Shown: positions 1 through 8,100 of the stretch, in pieces
Position numbering within the stretch: position 1 is the first letter of the stretch
How the letters are laid out: each line of letters begins with the position of its first letter
Assembly (NCBI RefSeq): GCF_037154015.1
Contig: NZ_JBANRL010000001.1
Location: 2,562,839-2,626,838 of the forward strand
Length of the DNA: 64,000 bases
Direction: 5' to 3'
DNA from: Altererythrobacter aquiaggeris
GTDB lineage: Bacteria > Pseudomonadota > Alphaproteobacteria > Sphingomonadales > Sphingomonadaceae
Translations under genes and position numbers: made by a program
Notes under the pieces: generated by a model
Database searches by the model: none
The model's input: only the letters and a program-made list of their open reading frames with translations
Told to the model about the DNA's origin: nothing

Positions 1-63
1 CCGGTTTGCAGGATTGGCCATCAGCCCGTAGCGATTCGGGCAGATATGGAGAGATGGGACTGA

Positions 64-759
64 ATGGCTTATACCGACCAGGAAATGAGCGGTAATCGCA
101 TCGCGTCGATTGTCATCGTGGTTCTGATCCACCTTGCCCTCGGTTACGCACTCGTAAGCGGCCTCGCCTATTCGGCGGTCAAGAAGGCTGTTGAGCGTGT
201 TACCACGGTAGATGTGGAAGAACCTGAAGAGCCACCGGAGCCTGAGGAGGAGCCACCTCCGCCCGAAGATATCCCGGAAACCGCGCCGCCGCCGCCAGTC
301 GCGCCGCCGCCGCCGCTCAACGTTTCTACCAATCCGCCCAATGTGCGTACGACGGTAACAATTCCGCCGCCAGCGCCGCCAGCGCGTGTTATTCCGCCAC
401 CGGCACCACGTGGGCCGCCAGCGCCTCCGCCAGCGCCGCCGCCGCCGCCGCCACCGCGCTTCCAGCCCAAGGATGCGTCACCGCGCGGAAACCCGGCCAG
501 CTGGGCCAACGTCAATGACTACCCACGTCGCGCACTTCGAGAAGAGCGTGAGGGGACCACGCGGTTCCGTGTTACCGTCGGTACAGATGGGCGGGTTACC
601 GGCTGCCAGGTCACCGGATCGAGCGGGCATGCCGACCTTGACGAGGCAACATGCTCGAACATCACCCGGCGCGGCCGCTTCAACCCGGCAAAGGACGGTA
701 ATGGTAACGATACCACCGGCAGTTATTCCAACGCAATTCGTTGGGTAATACCCGATTAA
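64..759 (+). CDS. tonB: TonB family energy transducer
   Basis: Inner-membrane-anchored periplasmic protein that carries proton-motive energy from ExbB/ExbD to TonB-dependent outer-membrane receptors. One N-terminal membrane helix lies at about residues 13-36. A very proline-rich linker at about 50-140 contains runs of PPPP and PEEP, and a C-terminal TonB domain covers about 150-231 with the YPRRAL entry motif and a paired-cysteine pattern common in sphingomonad TonBs. It heads a cluster with exbB and three exbD genes on the same strand, which supports the call. The ATG is preceded by GGAG/GGGA-type purine runs. Length (231 aa) is normal. TonB versus TolA-like use cannot be separated by sequence, but the linker and domain favour TonB. 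Confidence 0.93.
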   Translation: MAYTDQEMSGNRIASIVIVVLIHLALGYALVSGLAYSAVKKAVERVTTVDVEEPEEPPEPEEEPPPPEDIPETAPPPPVAPPPPLNVSTNPPNVRTTVTIPPPAPPARVIPPPAPRGPPAPPPAPPPPPPPRFQPKDASPRGNPASWANVNDYPRRALREEREGTTRFRVTVGTDGRVTGCQVTGSSGHADLDEATCSNITRRGRFNPAKDGNGNDTTGSYSNAIRWVIPD

Positions 760-838
760 TAACAGGACTTCGGCCTTGCCCACGTCACGGGCACGGTCGC
801 CGCTAGAAACTTAATTTCTGTCTGAGAGGACTATACAC

Positions 839-1657
839 ATGCTTATCAATCTTCTTGCCGCAGCGGGCGAAGCAGCCCCGAAAAACCAGTTTGGCTTCCT
901 TGAGGCGATGGAACAGGGCGGCGTAATCGCCTGGTCCACCTTTGGTGTCCTCGTGATTATGTCCGTTGGCTCCTTCTACATTCTGTTCACAAAATATTTC
1001 GAGCAACAGAAAATTATCAAGCAGGGCCGCGACATTCGCCAGAACTTCTGGCGCGCGAACTCGCTTAAAGAAGGTTCGGGCAAACTCGAGAAGAACAGCG
1101 CATGGCGCCAGATTGTTGACGATGGCCTGGCTGCCGAAACGCAGTACGGTAAAATGGACGACGATCTCGAAGCGCATGATTGGCTTCACGGTTCGCTCGC
1201 CCGTTCCGAAGCATCGATCAACGCCAAACTGGCGGGCGGTCTTCCGTTCCTTGCTTCGGTTGGTGCTACGGCCCCGTTTGTCGGCCTGTTCGGAACAGTT
1301 GTCGGTATTTACCGCGCGCTGATCAATATCGGCCTCGAAGGATCGGCCTCGATCGACAAGGTTGCCGGCCCAGTTGGTGAAGCACTCATCATGACCGCGC
1401 TTGGTCTGCTGGTCGCGGTTCCTGCGGTGCTTGCCTATAACTGGCTGCAGGTTCGCAACAAGAAGATTGCCGGCGAACTCACCGGCTTCTCGACCGATGT
1501 TCTTGCCAACATCACCTCCAAGGGTGCGGTTCGTCCAGCGGTTGCAGCGCCCAAAACCGCAGCGAAGCCTACCACGCCAGCACGCCCAGCCACGACAGCT
1601 ACAAATGTCGGCACAGGCGTAGGCGCCGGTACGACTTCGCCTGCCAAGAAGATCTGA
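839..1657 (+). CDS. exbB: ExbB/TolQ/MotA proton channel protein
   Basis: Membrane subunit that forms the proton channel with ExbD and energises TonB. Three membrane helices are visible: about 29-50, about 130-152 and about 165-190. The last two carry the family's GATAPFVGLFGTV and GLLVAVPAVLAYN signatures. The C-terminal tail (about 225-272) is an Ala/Pro/Thr-rich low-complexity extension beyond the usual fold. A strong ribosome site GAGAGGA (824-830) sits 8 nt before the ATG. It lies 79 bp after tonB and 83 bp before the first exbD, and that second gap contains a perfect inverted repeat. TolQ is the alternative, but the neighbouring tonB and the lack of tolA/tolB argue for ExbB. Confidence 0.92.
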   Translation: MLINLLAAAGEAAPKNQFGFLEAMEQGGVIAWSTFGVLVIMSVGSFYILFTKYFEQQKIIKQGRDIRQNFWRANSLKEGSGKLEKNSAWRQIVDDGLAAETQYGKMDDDLEAHDWLHGSLARSEASINAKLAGGLPFLASVGATAPFVGLFGTVVGIYRALINIGLEGSASIDKVAGPVGEALIMTALGLLVAVPAVLAYNWLQVRNKKIAGELTGFSTDVLANITSKGAVRPAVAAPKTAAKPTTPARPATTATNVGTGVGAGTTSPAKKI

Positions 1658-1677
1658 TCAAGCCAAACGTATCGCAG

Positions 1678-1708
1678 TCCGGCGGGCTGCCAAAATGCAC
1701 CCGCCGGA
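1678..1708 (+). other. Perfect inverted repeat between exbB and exbD1
   Basis: The arms 1678-1686 (TCCGGCGGG) and 1700-1708 (CCCGCCGGA) are perfect 9-bp complements. An inner TGC/GCA pairing (1688-1690 with 1697-1699) can extend the stem. No T-run follows, so it looks more like an mRNA-processing, stabilising or partial-attenuation hairpin than a full terminator. It could set the ExbB:ExbD ratio; that role is inference. Confidence 0.5.
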
Positions 1709-1740
1709 CAAATACGAAGCAAATAACGTAAGGTAGTAAA

Positions 1741-2271
1741 ATGGCTGCAGCAGTCGCAGATGATACTGACACTCCGATGTCGTCCATCAACACGACGCCC
1801 CTGGTGGACGTTATGCTGGTGCTCCTGATCATCTTCCTAATCGCCGTTCCGGTCGCGATCCAGACGATCGAGAAACTGAAAATTCCAATTATGGAATCCG
1901 TCGAGTCCAAGGATAAGGTCGAGAATTTGCTGTTGACGGTAAGCTCTGCCGATTCCGCAGGACTTGTCCCGGGCGAACCGGGATATGAAGGCTCTTCGCG
2001 CGAGGGGCGGTGCCTGGTGTATTTCAACAACACCACGCTTGTCGATTCGACCGAGCTGCGTGAGGAAGGTTTCAAGCGTCTTGACGGTATCGTCCAGCGT
2101 GCCGGTGGTCCCGAAGTGATCATGGAAAACCCTGAACTGATTCCGGAAGTACACATTCGCGGCGACGTTAACGCCCCGTGGTCCTGTGTGGCCGGTGCTA
2201 TCTACAATGTGCAAGCAGCCGGTTATCCGACTGTCGGTTTCATTTCGAATCCGGTAGCCCCGGGTATCTGA
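1741..2271 (+). CDS. exbD: ExbD/TolR family biopolymer transport protein (copy 1)
   Basis: Single-span inner-membrane partner of ExbB. The N-terminal INTTPLVDVMLVLL motif (about residues 16-30) contains the membrane aspartate essential for proton coupling in this family, followed by the periplasmic domain. At 176 aa it is 30-35 residues longer than the two following copies. The extra length is in the periplasmic domain at about 60-95 and includes a Cys (RCLVYF). The next ExbD starts 33 bp downstream. The start ATG follows AAGG. This divergent first copy probably forms a heteromeric complex with copy 2; that is inference. Confidence 0.92.
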   Translation: MAAAVADDTDTPMSSINTTPLVDVMLVLLIIFLIAVPVAIQTIEKLKIPIMESVESKDKVENLLLTVSSADSAGLVPGEPGYEGSSREGRCLVYFNNTTLVDSTELREEGFKRLDGIVQRAGGPEVIMENPELIPEVHIRGDVNAPWSCVAGAIYNVQAAGYPTVGFISNPVAPGI

Positions 2272-2304
2272 TCGCAAAGCGAACGAATTTAAGGAGTAAG
2301 CCAA

Positions 2305-2736
2305 ATGGCAATGTCAGGCGGTACCGATGACGGTGAACCGATGATGGAAATGAACACGACGCCGCTTATCGACGTTATGCTCGTTCTCCTGATTATGTTC
2401 ATTATTACAATTCCGGTCGCGACCCACGCGATCAATATCGACCTTCCGGTCCCCAATCCAAACCCTCCACCCGATCAGGTGGATCCGGTGAAAAACAAGT
2501 TGATCATCACGCCGGATGACCAGCTGTTATGGAACGGCGCTGCAATTGATGAAGGCACGCTTGTTTCGTACCTCAACGAATCGTTAGGTATGGCGGTCGA
2601 GCCTGAATTGCAGTTTGAACCCGAAGCGTTGGCAAGTTACGAACTTTCTTCCCGCGTGCTGAACATTATCAAGGCGTCCGGAATCACGAAGTTCGGATTT
2701 GTCGGTAACGAGAAATATCGGGAATTCGCCAAGTAA
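2305..2736 (+). CDS. exbD: ExbD/TolR family biopolymer transport protein (copy 2)
   Basis: Second ExbD of the cluster, 143 aa, a typical length. The MNTTPLIDVMLVLL motif carries the conserved membrane Asp, followed by a hydrophobic helix and a compact periplasmic domain ending in KFGFVGNEKYREF. A strong ribosome site AAGGAG (2291-2296) precedes the ATG. An intrinsic terminator follows 24 bp after the stop, so this gene looks like the end of the main tonB-exbB-exbD transcript. It is much closer in sequence to copy 3 than to copy 1, most clearly in the N-terminal motif and the last 40 residues. Confidence 0.93.
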   Translation: MAMSGGTDDGEPMMEMNTTPLIDVMLVLLIMFIITIPVATHAINIDLPVPNPNPPPDQVDPVKNKLIITPDDQLLWNGAAIDEGTLVSYLNESLGMAVEPELQFEPEALASYELSSRVLNIIKASGITKFGFVGNEKYREFAK

Positions 2737-2760
2737 TTTTCCCCTCTCGAATGACGGAAC

Positions 2761-2789
2761 AAGGGGCGGATTTTTCCGCCCCTTTCTTT
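2761..2789 (+). terminator. Intrinsic terminator after exbD copy 2
   Basis: A perfect 10-bp stem AAGGGGCGGA / TCCGCCCCTT (2761-2770 with 2775-2784) with a T4 loop runs into TTTCTTTG. It lies 24 bp after the exbD2 stop on the plus strand, so it should end the tonB operon or attenuate transcription into exbD3. Confidence 0.85.
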
Positions 2790-2917
2790 GTTTCCCGTGA
2801 TCCGCCCGGCGATAACTGCTTCAAATTCGCGGATTTCCATTTGCTGGGCTGCCATGATTGGGCTGGCCCCGCGCGCAGCCCGCCATCCCCCACCCCGCCG
2901 CGCAGGAGGAATGTCCG

Positions 2918-3346
2918 TTGGCCGCTGCCCTGATCCTCAACCCCGCCGAACCGTTGGCCGAACTTAACACCACTCCGCTTATCGACGTGATGCTTGTGCT
3001 GCTGGTCATGTTCATGATCACAATACCCGTCGCCACACATAACATTCTGGTCGATTTACCTTCGACTGACGCGGTGTCCGAACCAATTTTGCATGAAAAT
3101 AAAAACCGGTTGATCGTCACTGGCGATGACCGGATCCTCTGGAACGCGCAACAGGTGACCGAGGCGCAACTGGTGTCGATCTTGCTACAATCAAAAGCGA
3201 TCCTCCCTGAACCCGAGTTGCAATATGCACCCGCTGCGCTGGCAAGCTATGAGATGTCAGCCAGAGTTCTGAATATCGTGAAATCTTCCGGCGTGACCAA
3301 GTTCGGTTTTGTCGACAATGAAAAGTACCGCACTTTAGGCACGTGA
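2918..3346 (+). CDS. exbD: ExbD/TolR family biopolymer transport protein (copy 3, TTG start)
   Basis: Third ExbD homologue, 142 aa, with the LNTTPLIDVMLVLL membrane motif and a C-terminus (TKFGFVDNEKYR) nearly the same as copy 2. It is probably a duplication of that gene. The start chosen is TTG at 2918, because an ideal AGGAGGA (2904-2910) sits 7 nt upstream. The ATG at 2911 is in another frame and stops after 18 codons. A longer in-frame TTG at 2858 lacks a ribosome site and would add a non-family, proline-rich leader. It lies after the terminator of copy 2, so it has its own promoter or depends on read-through. It is convergent with the helicase gene. Confidence 0.88.
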   Translation: MAAALILNPAEPLAELNTTPLIDVMLVLLVMFMITIPVATHNILVDLPSTDAVSEPILHENKNRLIVTGDDRILWNAQQVTEAQLVSILLQSKAILPEPELQYAPAALASYEMSARVLNIVKSSGVTKFGFVDNEKYRTLGT

Positions 3347-3429
3347 AATTCGGCGGGTGCTTCCGGCGGCCCGAACCACGCTTTGCCGGTTCTGTCCGTC
3401 CAACAATTCGCTCGAAAACGGATCGGGCT

Positions 3430-5880
3430 TCAGGTCTTGTCGCCCGGACGCATGGCGGCCGCCGCGAGGCTCTCAGCCTCCAGCAAAAGTTCATCGTCCA
3501 CTTGGCCTTGCGGCACGCTTTCTCTGCCTATCATCACCATCACAGGAACCGCGAGCGGGCTGACACGGTCGAGATCGACATGTTCCAGCTGATCTGCCGA
3601 CCGTTCGAGCAGGTCAGCCAGCCTCCCGACATCGGTCAGGCGTTCGCGCGCATCGGCCCAGGCTGCTTCAATGAGCACATGGCCGGGCTCATATTTGCGC
3701 AGCACATCATAGATAAGGTCGGTCGAGAAGGTGACCTGTTTCCCGCTTTTGCGTCTGCCCGGATGCTGCCGCTCCACCAAACCCGAAATGACGGCGACTT
3801 CGCGAAACGCGCGGCGCAGCAAATGCGATTCTTGTACCCAATCGGTAAATTCGTCTGTCAGAATGTCCGGCGAAAGCAGCGGCAGATGGTCGTCCACCGC
3901 TTTTAGTCCCCATACAGCCAGACAATAATCATTTGCTACAAAACCACCCGGCTGCAGACCTCGATCCTCCATCCGGCGAGTGATCAACATCCCGAGCGAC
4001 TGGTTCGCGTTCCATCCCTCAAACGTGTAATATACGCTGTACTGGCGCTTGGCATGGGGGAATGTTTCAACCAGCAATTTGTCCGGCCCTGGCATCTTGC
4101 TTCGCCAGTCCTGCATTTCCAGCCATTCGCGGACGTCGTCCGGAAAGCGCGCCCAGCTGGCGCGGTCCACCAGCATATCACGCACACGGTTCGCCAGATG
4201 CGTGGTCAGCGGCATACGCGCGCCGCCATAAGACGGGATAGTTGCCGACTTTGCCGAGGCCCGGACGAGGATATCCATGTCTTTTATCTCGATTACTTCG
4301 AGCGATGTTCCGGAAAAAAAGAACGTGTCCCCGGATGAAAGCGAGGCAGCAAACCGTTCCTCGACCCGGCCCAGTGACCGGCCGTTCTTGAACCGCACTT
4401 CAAGCATTTCGGCGTCCATGATGATGCCGGCATTCAGCCGGTGGCGCGCGGCGTGATCGGGCTGCGTCAAGCGCCACGTCCCATCCTTCAAACGAACAAT
4501 CCGTTTGAATTTATCATACGCCTTGAGCGCGTATCCACCCGTCGCGACGAAGGACAGCACGCGCTGCCAAACGGTGTCATCCACCCACGAATAGGCGAGC
4601 GACGACCGTACCTCCGCCAACAGTTCCCGCTCACCGAATGGCCCCGCGCAAGCGCAGGCCATCACATGCTGTGCCAGAACATCCAGCCCGCCCGGTCTGA
4701 AATCTTCGCCATCGCGCTGGCCTTCATCAACGGCGTCCTTTGCCGCAGTAGCTTCGAGAAATTCGAAACGGTTGCCCGGAACGATCAATGCGCGGCTCGG
4801 CTGATCCAGCCTGTGATTGGCACGGCCAATCCGCTGGAGCAGCCGCGACGAACCTTTTGGTGCGCCCATCTGGACAACCAGATCAATATCACCCCAGTCC
4901 ACCCCCAGATCCAGACTGGCGGTCGCCACCAGGCAGCGCAGTTCGCCTCGCGCCATCGCGCCTTCGACCTTGCGGCGCGCCTCTTTCGACAATGATCCGT
5001 GGTGAATTCCAATCGGCAGTTTATCCTCGTTGATCTCCCACAACAGCTGAAAGATATATTCCGCGAGAAAGCGCGTGTTGGTGAAGATCAACGTCGTCTT
5101 GTTTTGCCGGACCTGCTCATACAATTGGGGCACGGCCCATTTCGCGGCGTGCCCCCCCCACGGCACCCGCTCCTCGTCGGGCAACAATATCTCGACCTGC
5201 GGTTCAGCGCCCGCCTCACCCTCGATCAACGCGACCTGATCAATGTCACCCCATGGCGCCAGCCATTCACGAAAGCGCTCCGGCTCTGCCACGGTCGCGG
5301 AAAGTGCCGAACGCAGCATATCGGGCGCGACAGCCTGCAGGCGTGACAGGGCGAGAGCCAGCAGATCGCCGCGCTTGCCCGTCGCAAACGCGTGTACCTC
5401 GTCAATAACAACGCGCTTGAGGCTGGCAAACATTTCGGCGCTGCCGGGGTAAGACAACAGCAGAGAAAGCGATTCCGGCGTCGTCAGCAGAATATTGGGC
5501 GGGCGCAATCGCTGCCGCTGTTTCCGATTGGAGGGCGTGTCGCCGCTGCGCGTTTCCACCGTAATTGGCAGCCCCATATCGGCAATCGGAGCCATCAGAT
5601 TGCGCTGAACATCATGCGCCAGCGCCTTTAACGGAGAAATATAGAGTGTGTGCAATCCATCGGGAACATTGCCGTCACCAACGCGCGAGGCGGTGAATGC
5701 AGCCAGTGTTGGCAGAAAACCCGCCAGCGTTTTCCCGGCGCCCGTATCAGCGACCAGCATTGCATGCTTATTCGCGTCAGAGGCTGCCAGCATCGCTGTC
5801 TGATGGTCACGAACACGCCAATCGCGCCCGGCAAACCAGCTTAGCAGTTCGGTGGGAACATTAGCTGTTGCGTCGGCCAT
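3430..5880 (-). CDS. Lhr-type DEXH-box helicase (ligase-associated DNA damage response type)
   Basis: Superfamily 2 DNA helicase of 816 aa, the size of the 'ligase-associated DNA damage response DEXH box helicase' family (a short Lhr). Visible motifs are Walker A ADTGAGKT (residues 44-51), DEVH at 160-163, SALSAT (motif III) and QRIGRANHR (motif VI). A winged-helix/Lhr-core C-terminal region follows. In many proteobacteria this helicase sits beside an ATP-dependent ligase, an MBL-fold exonuclease and the phosphoesterase PdeM; none is nearby here. Upstream, 27 bp away, is the DUF1989 gene on the same strand. The start ATG is weakly preceded by GGGATAG. Family call is firm; substrate is inferred. 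Confidence 0.88.
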   Translation of the reverse strand: MADATANVPTELLSWFAGRDWRVRDHQTAMLAASDANKHAMLVADTGAGKTLAGFLPTLAAFTASRVGDGNVPDGLHTLYISPLKALAHDVQRNLMAPIADMGLPITVETRSGDTPSNRKQRQRLRPPNILLTTPESLSLLLSYPGSAEMFASLKRVVIDEVHAFATGKRGDLLALALSRLQAVAPDMLRSALSATVAEPERFREWLAPWGDIDQVALIEGEAGAEPQVEILLPDEERVPWGGHAAKWAVPQLYEQVRQNKTTLIFTNTRFLAEYIFQLLWEINEDKLPIGIHHGSLSKEARRKVEGAMARGELRCLVATASLDLGVDWGDIDLVVQMGAPKGSSRLLQRIGRANHRLDQPSRALIVPGNRFEFLEATAAKDAVDEGQRDGEDFRPGGLDVLAQHVMACACAGPFGERELLAEVRSSLAYSWVDDTVWQRVLSFVATGGYALKAYDKFKRIVRLKDGTWRLTQPDHAARHRLNAGIIMDAEMLEVRFKNGRSLGRVEERFAASLSSGDTFFFSGTSLEVIEIKDMDILVRASAKSATIPSYGGARMPLTTHLANRVRDMLVDRASWARFPDDVREWLEMQDWRSKMPGPDKLLVETFPHAKRQYSVYYTFEGWNANQSLGMLITRRMEDRGLQPGGFVANDYCLAVWGLKAVDDHLPLLSPDILTDEFTDWVQESHLLRRAFREVAVISGLVERQHPGRRKSGKQVTFSTDLIYDVLRKYEPGHVLIEAAWADARERLTDVGRLADLLERSADQLEHVDLDRVSPLAVPVMVMIGRESVPQGQVDDELLLEAESLAAAAMRPGDKT

Positions 5881-5907
5881 TATCTATCCCAGCCTATGCA
5901 AAACGGG

Positions 5908-6495
5908 TCAGCCAGCGATTTCGTAATCGATGGGTTTGAAGCTACCGCCATTCGAGGCATAGGCCGAACAGGCAGTCAGGCCGATGAGCAGATCCATTTC
6001 GGCGCGCAGGCTGATATGATCGCCCGGTTTGCTAAGCGGAGGATCGACCTTCAAATTGCCGCTCGTGCCATCGACCGGAACATTCATGAAAAGGTTGAAG
6101 GCGCATGGAATATCATCTTCGCCAACCCCATACGGTCCGAGCGCCTCCGCGAGGTTGCCAAAACAGCCGCGGTGTGCCGGATGTTCGGGATAGAAATGGC
6201 GGAAGGTGGCCTTGCTGCACGGGGTTAAAAGGAAATCGTGGCAACCCACAGTGTCCGCGGTGATTGACAGCATCACATTGGAGCGATTGGACCATAACCG
6301 GTTACCGGTTGTCAGCTTGATTGTTTCTTCATAATCGAACGTACGGCCATTCGAGATGACCTGGCGCGGGTCCCCCAGCGAATAGGCCAGCATATCGGAA
6401 ACCTGTTTGCCGTCCGGATCGATTACCTTCAGGGTTTGCCCGGACATTAGCTGGAAGGCGGTTCCACTACGCGGCGGTATCCGCACCAGCGTCAC
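5908..6495 (-). CDS. DUF1989 / urea carboxylase-associated family protein
   Basis: Protein of 195 aa from the DUF1989 family. Characterised members (CgdA/CgdB) are subunits of carboxyguanidine deiminase in guanidine breakdown. Candidate metal or catalytic residues seen here are Cys85-His86 (GCHDFLL), Cys93, His108, Cys131 and the C-terminal AEMDLLIGLTAC segment with Cys176. The start ATG overlaps the stop of the upstream GntA-like gene by 4 bp, so the two are probably translationally coupled. No urea or guanidine carboxylase gene is adjacent, so the usual carboxyguanidine role is uncertain. A role on an N-hydroxylated guanidino product is inferred from the neighbour only. Confidence 0.85.
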   Translation of the reverse strand: MTLVRIPPRSGTAFQLMSGQTLKVIDPDGKQVSDMLAYSLGDPRQVISNGRTFDYEETIKLTTGNRLWSNRSNVMLSITADTVGCHDFLLTPCSKATFRHFYPEHPAHRGCFGNLAEALGPYGVGEDDIPCAFNLFMNVPVDGTSGNLKVDPPLSKPGDHISLRAEMDLLIGLTACSAYASNGGSFKPIDYEIAG

Positions 6496-7172
6496 GAAGC
6501 GCGCTTGTCGCTAAACGGGCAACGCCATTCGTCATTCACTGCGCGGCCCGAATATTGGCGCGCCGCGCTTGCTTCACCGTGATTTGACAGCATCGGATTG
6601 GGCGACCCGGCAAATGCTTCATCGCGTTTCAGAATGGTGTCACGCATCCGGTTGTACCGGCCCTGCTGGCGCAAGGCTTCGAACTGGTCGTGAAGGTTGA
6701 AAACCATCGTCGGACGGGAGAACCGGCGCGCCGGCCGTGAAGCAGATGGATGCAGGCCAACCACAAAAAATCCCTCACCGCCAAAGCTTAACGAGAAATG
6801 CGGATCATCCGGATCGGCGCTGACGCGGTGATCGTAGGGTTGACCCAGCCATGCATCCTTGTCGGCAAATGACTGGATGCGCTGCCACATCAACTGCTCG
6901 AAGCCGGTTTCGGTAAGACCGTGCGGCCCGTCAAATACGACAGCCAGACTCCGCAAGCCGCCCGGTGCGGCGCGGTATTCGCTCGCCCAACACATCAGTT
7001 CGCGGTGGATCGCCAGATCATCCCACCCGCTATCGAGCGAATGCGCTGCCAAGACTTTCAAGGTACCGCGTGCCATGGCCGATTTAGCACCCACGCACGG
7101 GAAATCTGCACCGGAAATACGCGCAAACAAATCACGCTCGGCCGTTTCGGCATCCAATTTAGCGACTAACAA
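6492..7172 (-). CDS. YqcI/YcgG family heme-dependent N-oxygenase (GntA-like)
   Basis: Protein of 226 aa from the YqcI/YcgG family. To my knowledge this family includes GntA (guanitoxin) and RohS (azomycin), heme enzymes that hydroxylate guanidino nitrogens such as those of L-arginine. Signatures: FPCVGAKSA at residues 24-32, then GLHPSASRPARRF, FNLHDQFE, a GSPNPML..HGEAS segment, and WRCPF near the C-terminus. The His residues in GLHP and FNLHD are candidate heme ligands. The chosen start is TTG at 7172 with GAAGGA about 8 nt upstream; no in-frame ATG lies nearby. It overlaps the DUF1989 gene by 4 bp. No other guanitoxin or azomycin genes are present, so the product is unknown. Confidence 0.82.
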   Translation of the reverse strand: MLVAKLDAETAERDLFARISGADFPCVGAKSAMARGTLKVLAAHSLDSGWDDLAIHRELMCWASEYRAAPGGLRSLAVVFDGPHGLTETGFEQLMWQRIQSFADKDAWLGQPYDHRVSADPDDPHFSLSFGGEGFFVVGLHPSASRPARRFSRPTMVFNLHDQFEALRQQGRYNRMRDTILKRDEAFAGSPNPMLSNHGEASAARQYSGRAVNDEWRCPFSDKRAS

Positions 7173-7241
7173 TACAGCGTTCCTTCAGGATGGATACGAG
7201 CGGCGCCCCGAGCGGTTCCGGCGGTTGTGCCGTTTCGCGGC

Positions 7242-8075
7242 TTACTCGATATCATCAGCCGCCACGCCAAGCAGGGCGGACAACTGCGCTTTTTCCGAAG
7301 CACTTAGGTCTTCAAGTTTTCGCGGTGCGGCATAAGCCTCACCCAAGGCACCAAATTCGCCCACCATTTCGGGAAGCAGTTCAAACAGTTTGGGTATCAT
7401 CTCGCTCATCGCCGACATCACCTGCGGATCGGTAAAGACCGATATCGATTCCGCCGCGTAACGGCTGCCGACCGGTGTCATGAAGAACCGGTTGAGTTCG
7501 ATCATCTCGTCGTTAGTAAACCGCTGCGCGTAGGCGCGCGCCAGCCCTGCCTGATAGGCGGGTTCGATCCGCGCCAAGACTCTTGTTACCAAGCCTATTG
7601 TCGAAGTCCGAAAGGCTTCGCTGCGCTGCTTGTGGACCGGATCGATAATAGCCATCGCAGCGTCACGGTCCGCCTCGTCCATGGCCGACACTTCCGTTTC
7701 ACTCATGCCGGTGATTGAAGCGATCGTTTTGGCCGGGCCAGTTTCGATTGCTTTGCCCGTTACGCCGCCCAGCATCGGCTTCAGCGTGTCGTCCATCATC
7801 GCGAGCAAGCTGCCATCGGGAAAAATCTTCGCAATGACAAGTTCGGCTTGAGGAATTCTGGCTTCTTCCTGCACGCTGAGCGGTCTTGCCCTGAACACAT
7901 CCCCGAAAAGATCACCGAACAGGTTACTGAAGTCAGGCAGATTTTCATCGTCAGGAACCGCGTCGATGGCAGGCGCGATAGGAGGCGCCTCCTCGGCAGC
8001 GTCAACCTGGCCCCAGGCGGGTGTCGTCAGAGCGGCAGCTAGCGGTAAAACAAACAGCGCAAGGGCGGATCTCAT
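7242..8075 (-). CDS. Exported DUF2059 domain protein
   Basis: Secreted or periplasmic protein of 277 aa with a classical signal peptide at about 1-23 (ending TPAWGQ). A central region is rich in acidic and proline residues. The C-terminal half (about 165-240) contains the DUF2059-type pattern (YAQRFTNDEMIELNRFFMTPVG). An upstream TTG would give a longer 303-aa form, but the ATG at 8075 is preferred: it follows TAGGA and begins the signal peptide exactly. It lies 25 bp downstream of pgmG on the same strand and is probably co-transcribed. The function of DUF2059 proteins is not established. Confidence 0.8.
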   Translation of the reverse strand: MRSALALFVLPLAAALTTPAWGQVDAAEEAPPIAPAIDAVPDDENLPDFSNLFGDLFGDVFRARPLSVQEEARIPQAELVIAKIFPDGSLLAMMDDTLKPMLGGVTGKAIETGPAKTIASITGMSETEVSAMDEADRDAAMAIIDPVHKQRSEAFRTSTIGLVTRVLARIEPAYQAGLARAYAQRFTNDEMIELNRFFMTPVGSRYAAESISVFTDPQVMSAMSEMIPKLFELLPEMVGEFGALGEAYAAPRKLEDLSASEKAQLSALLGVAADDIE

Positions 8076-8100
8076 GTTACAATTTCCTATGACAGCCAAA

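Noticed and set aside
168..515. Glycine-rich minus-strand frame
   Set aside because: Shadow of the proline-rich tonB linker; glycine codons are the complement of proline codons.
3343..3906. Plus-strand frame of 187 codons after exbD copy 3
   Set aside because: Antisense to the helicase 3' end and without a family match or ribosome site.
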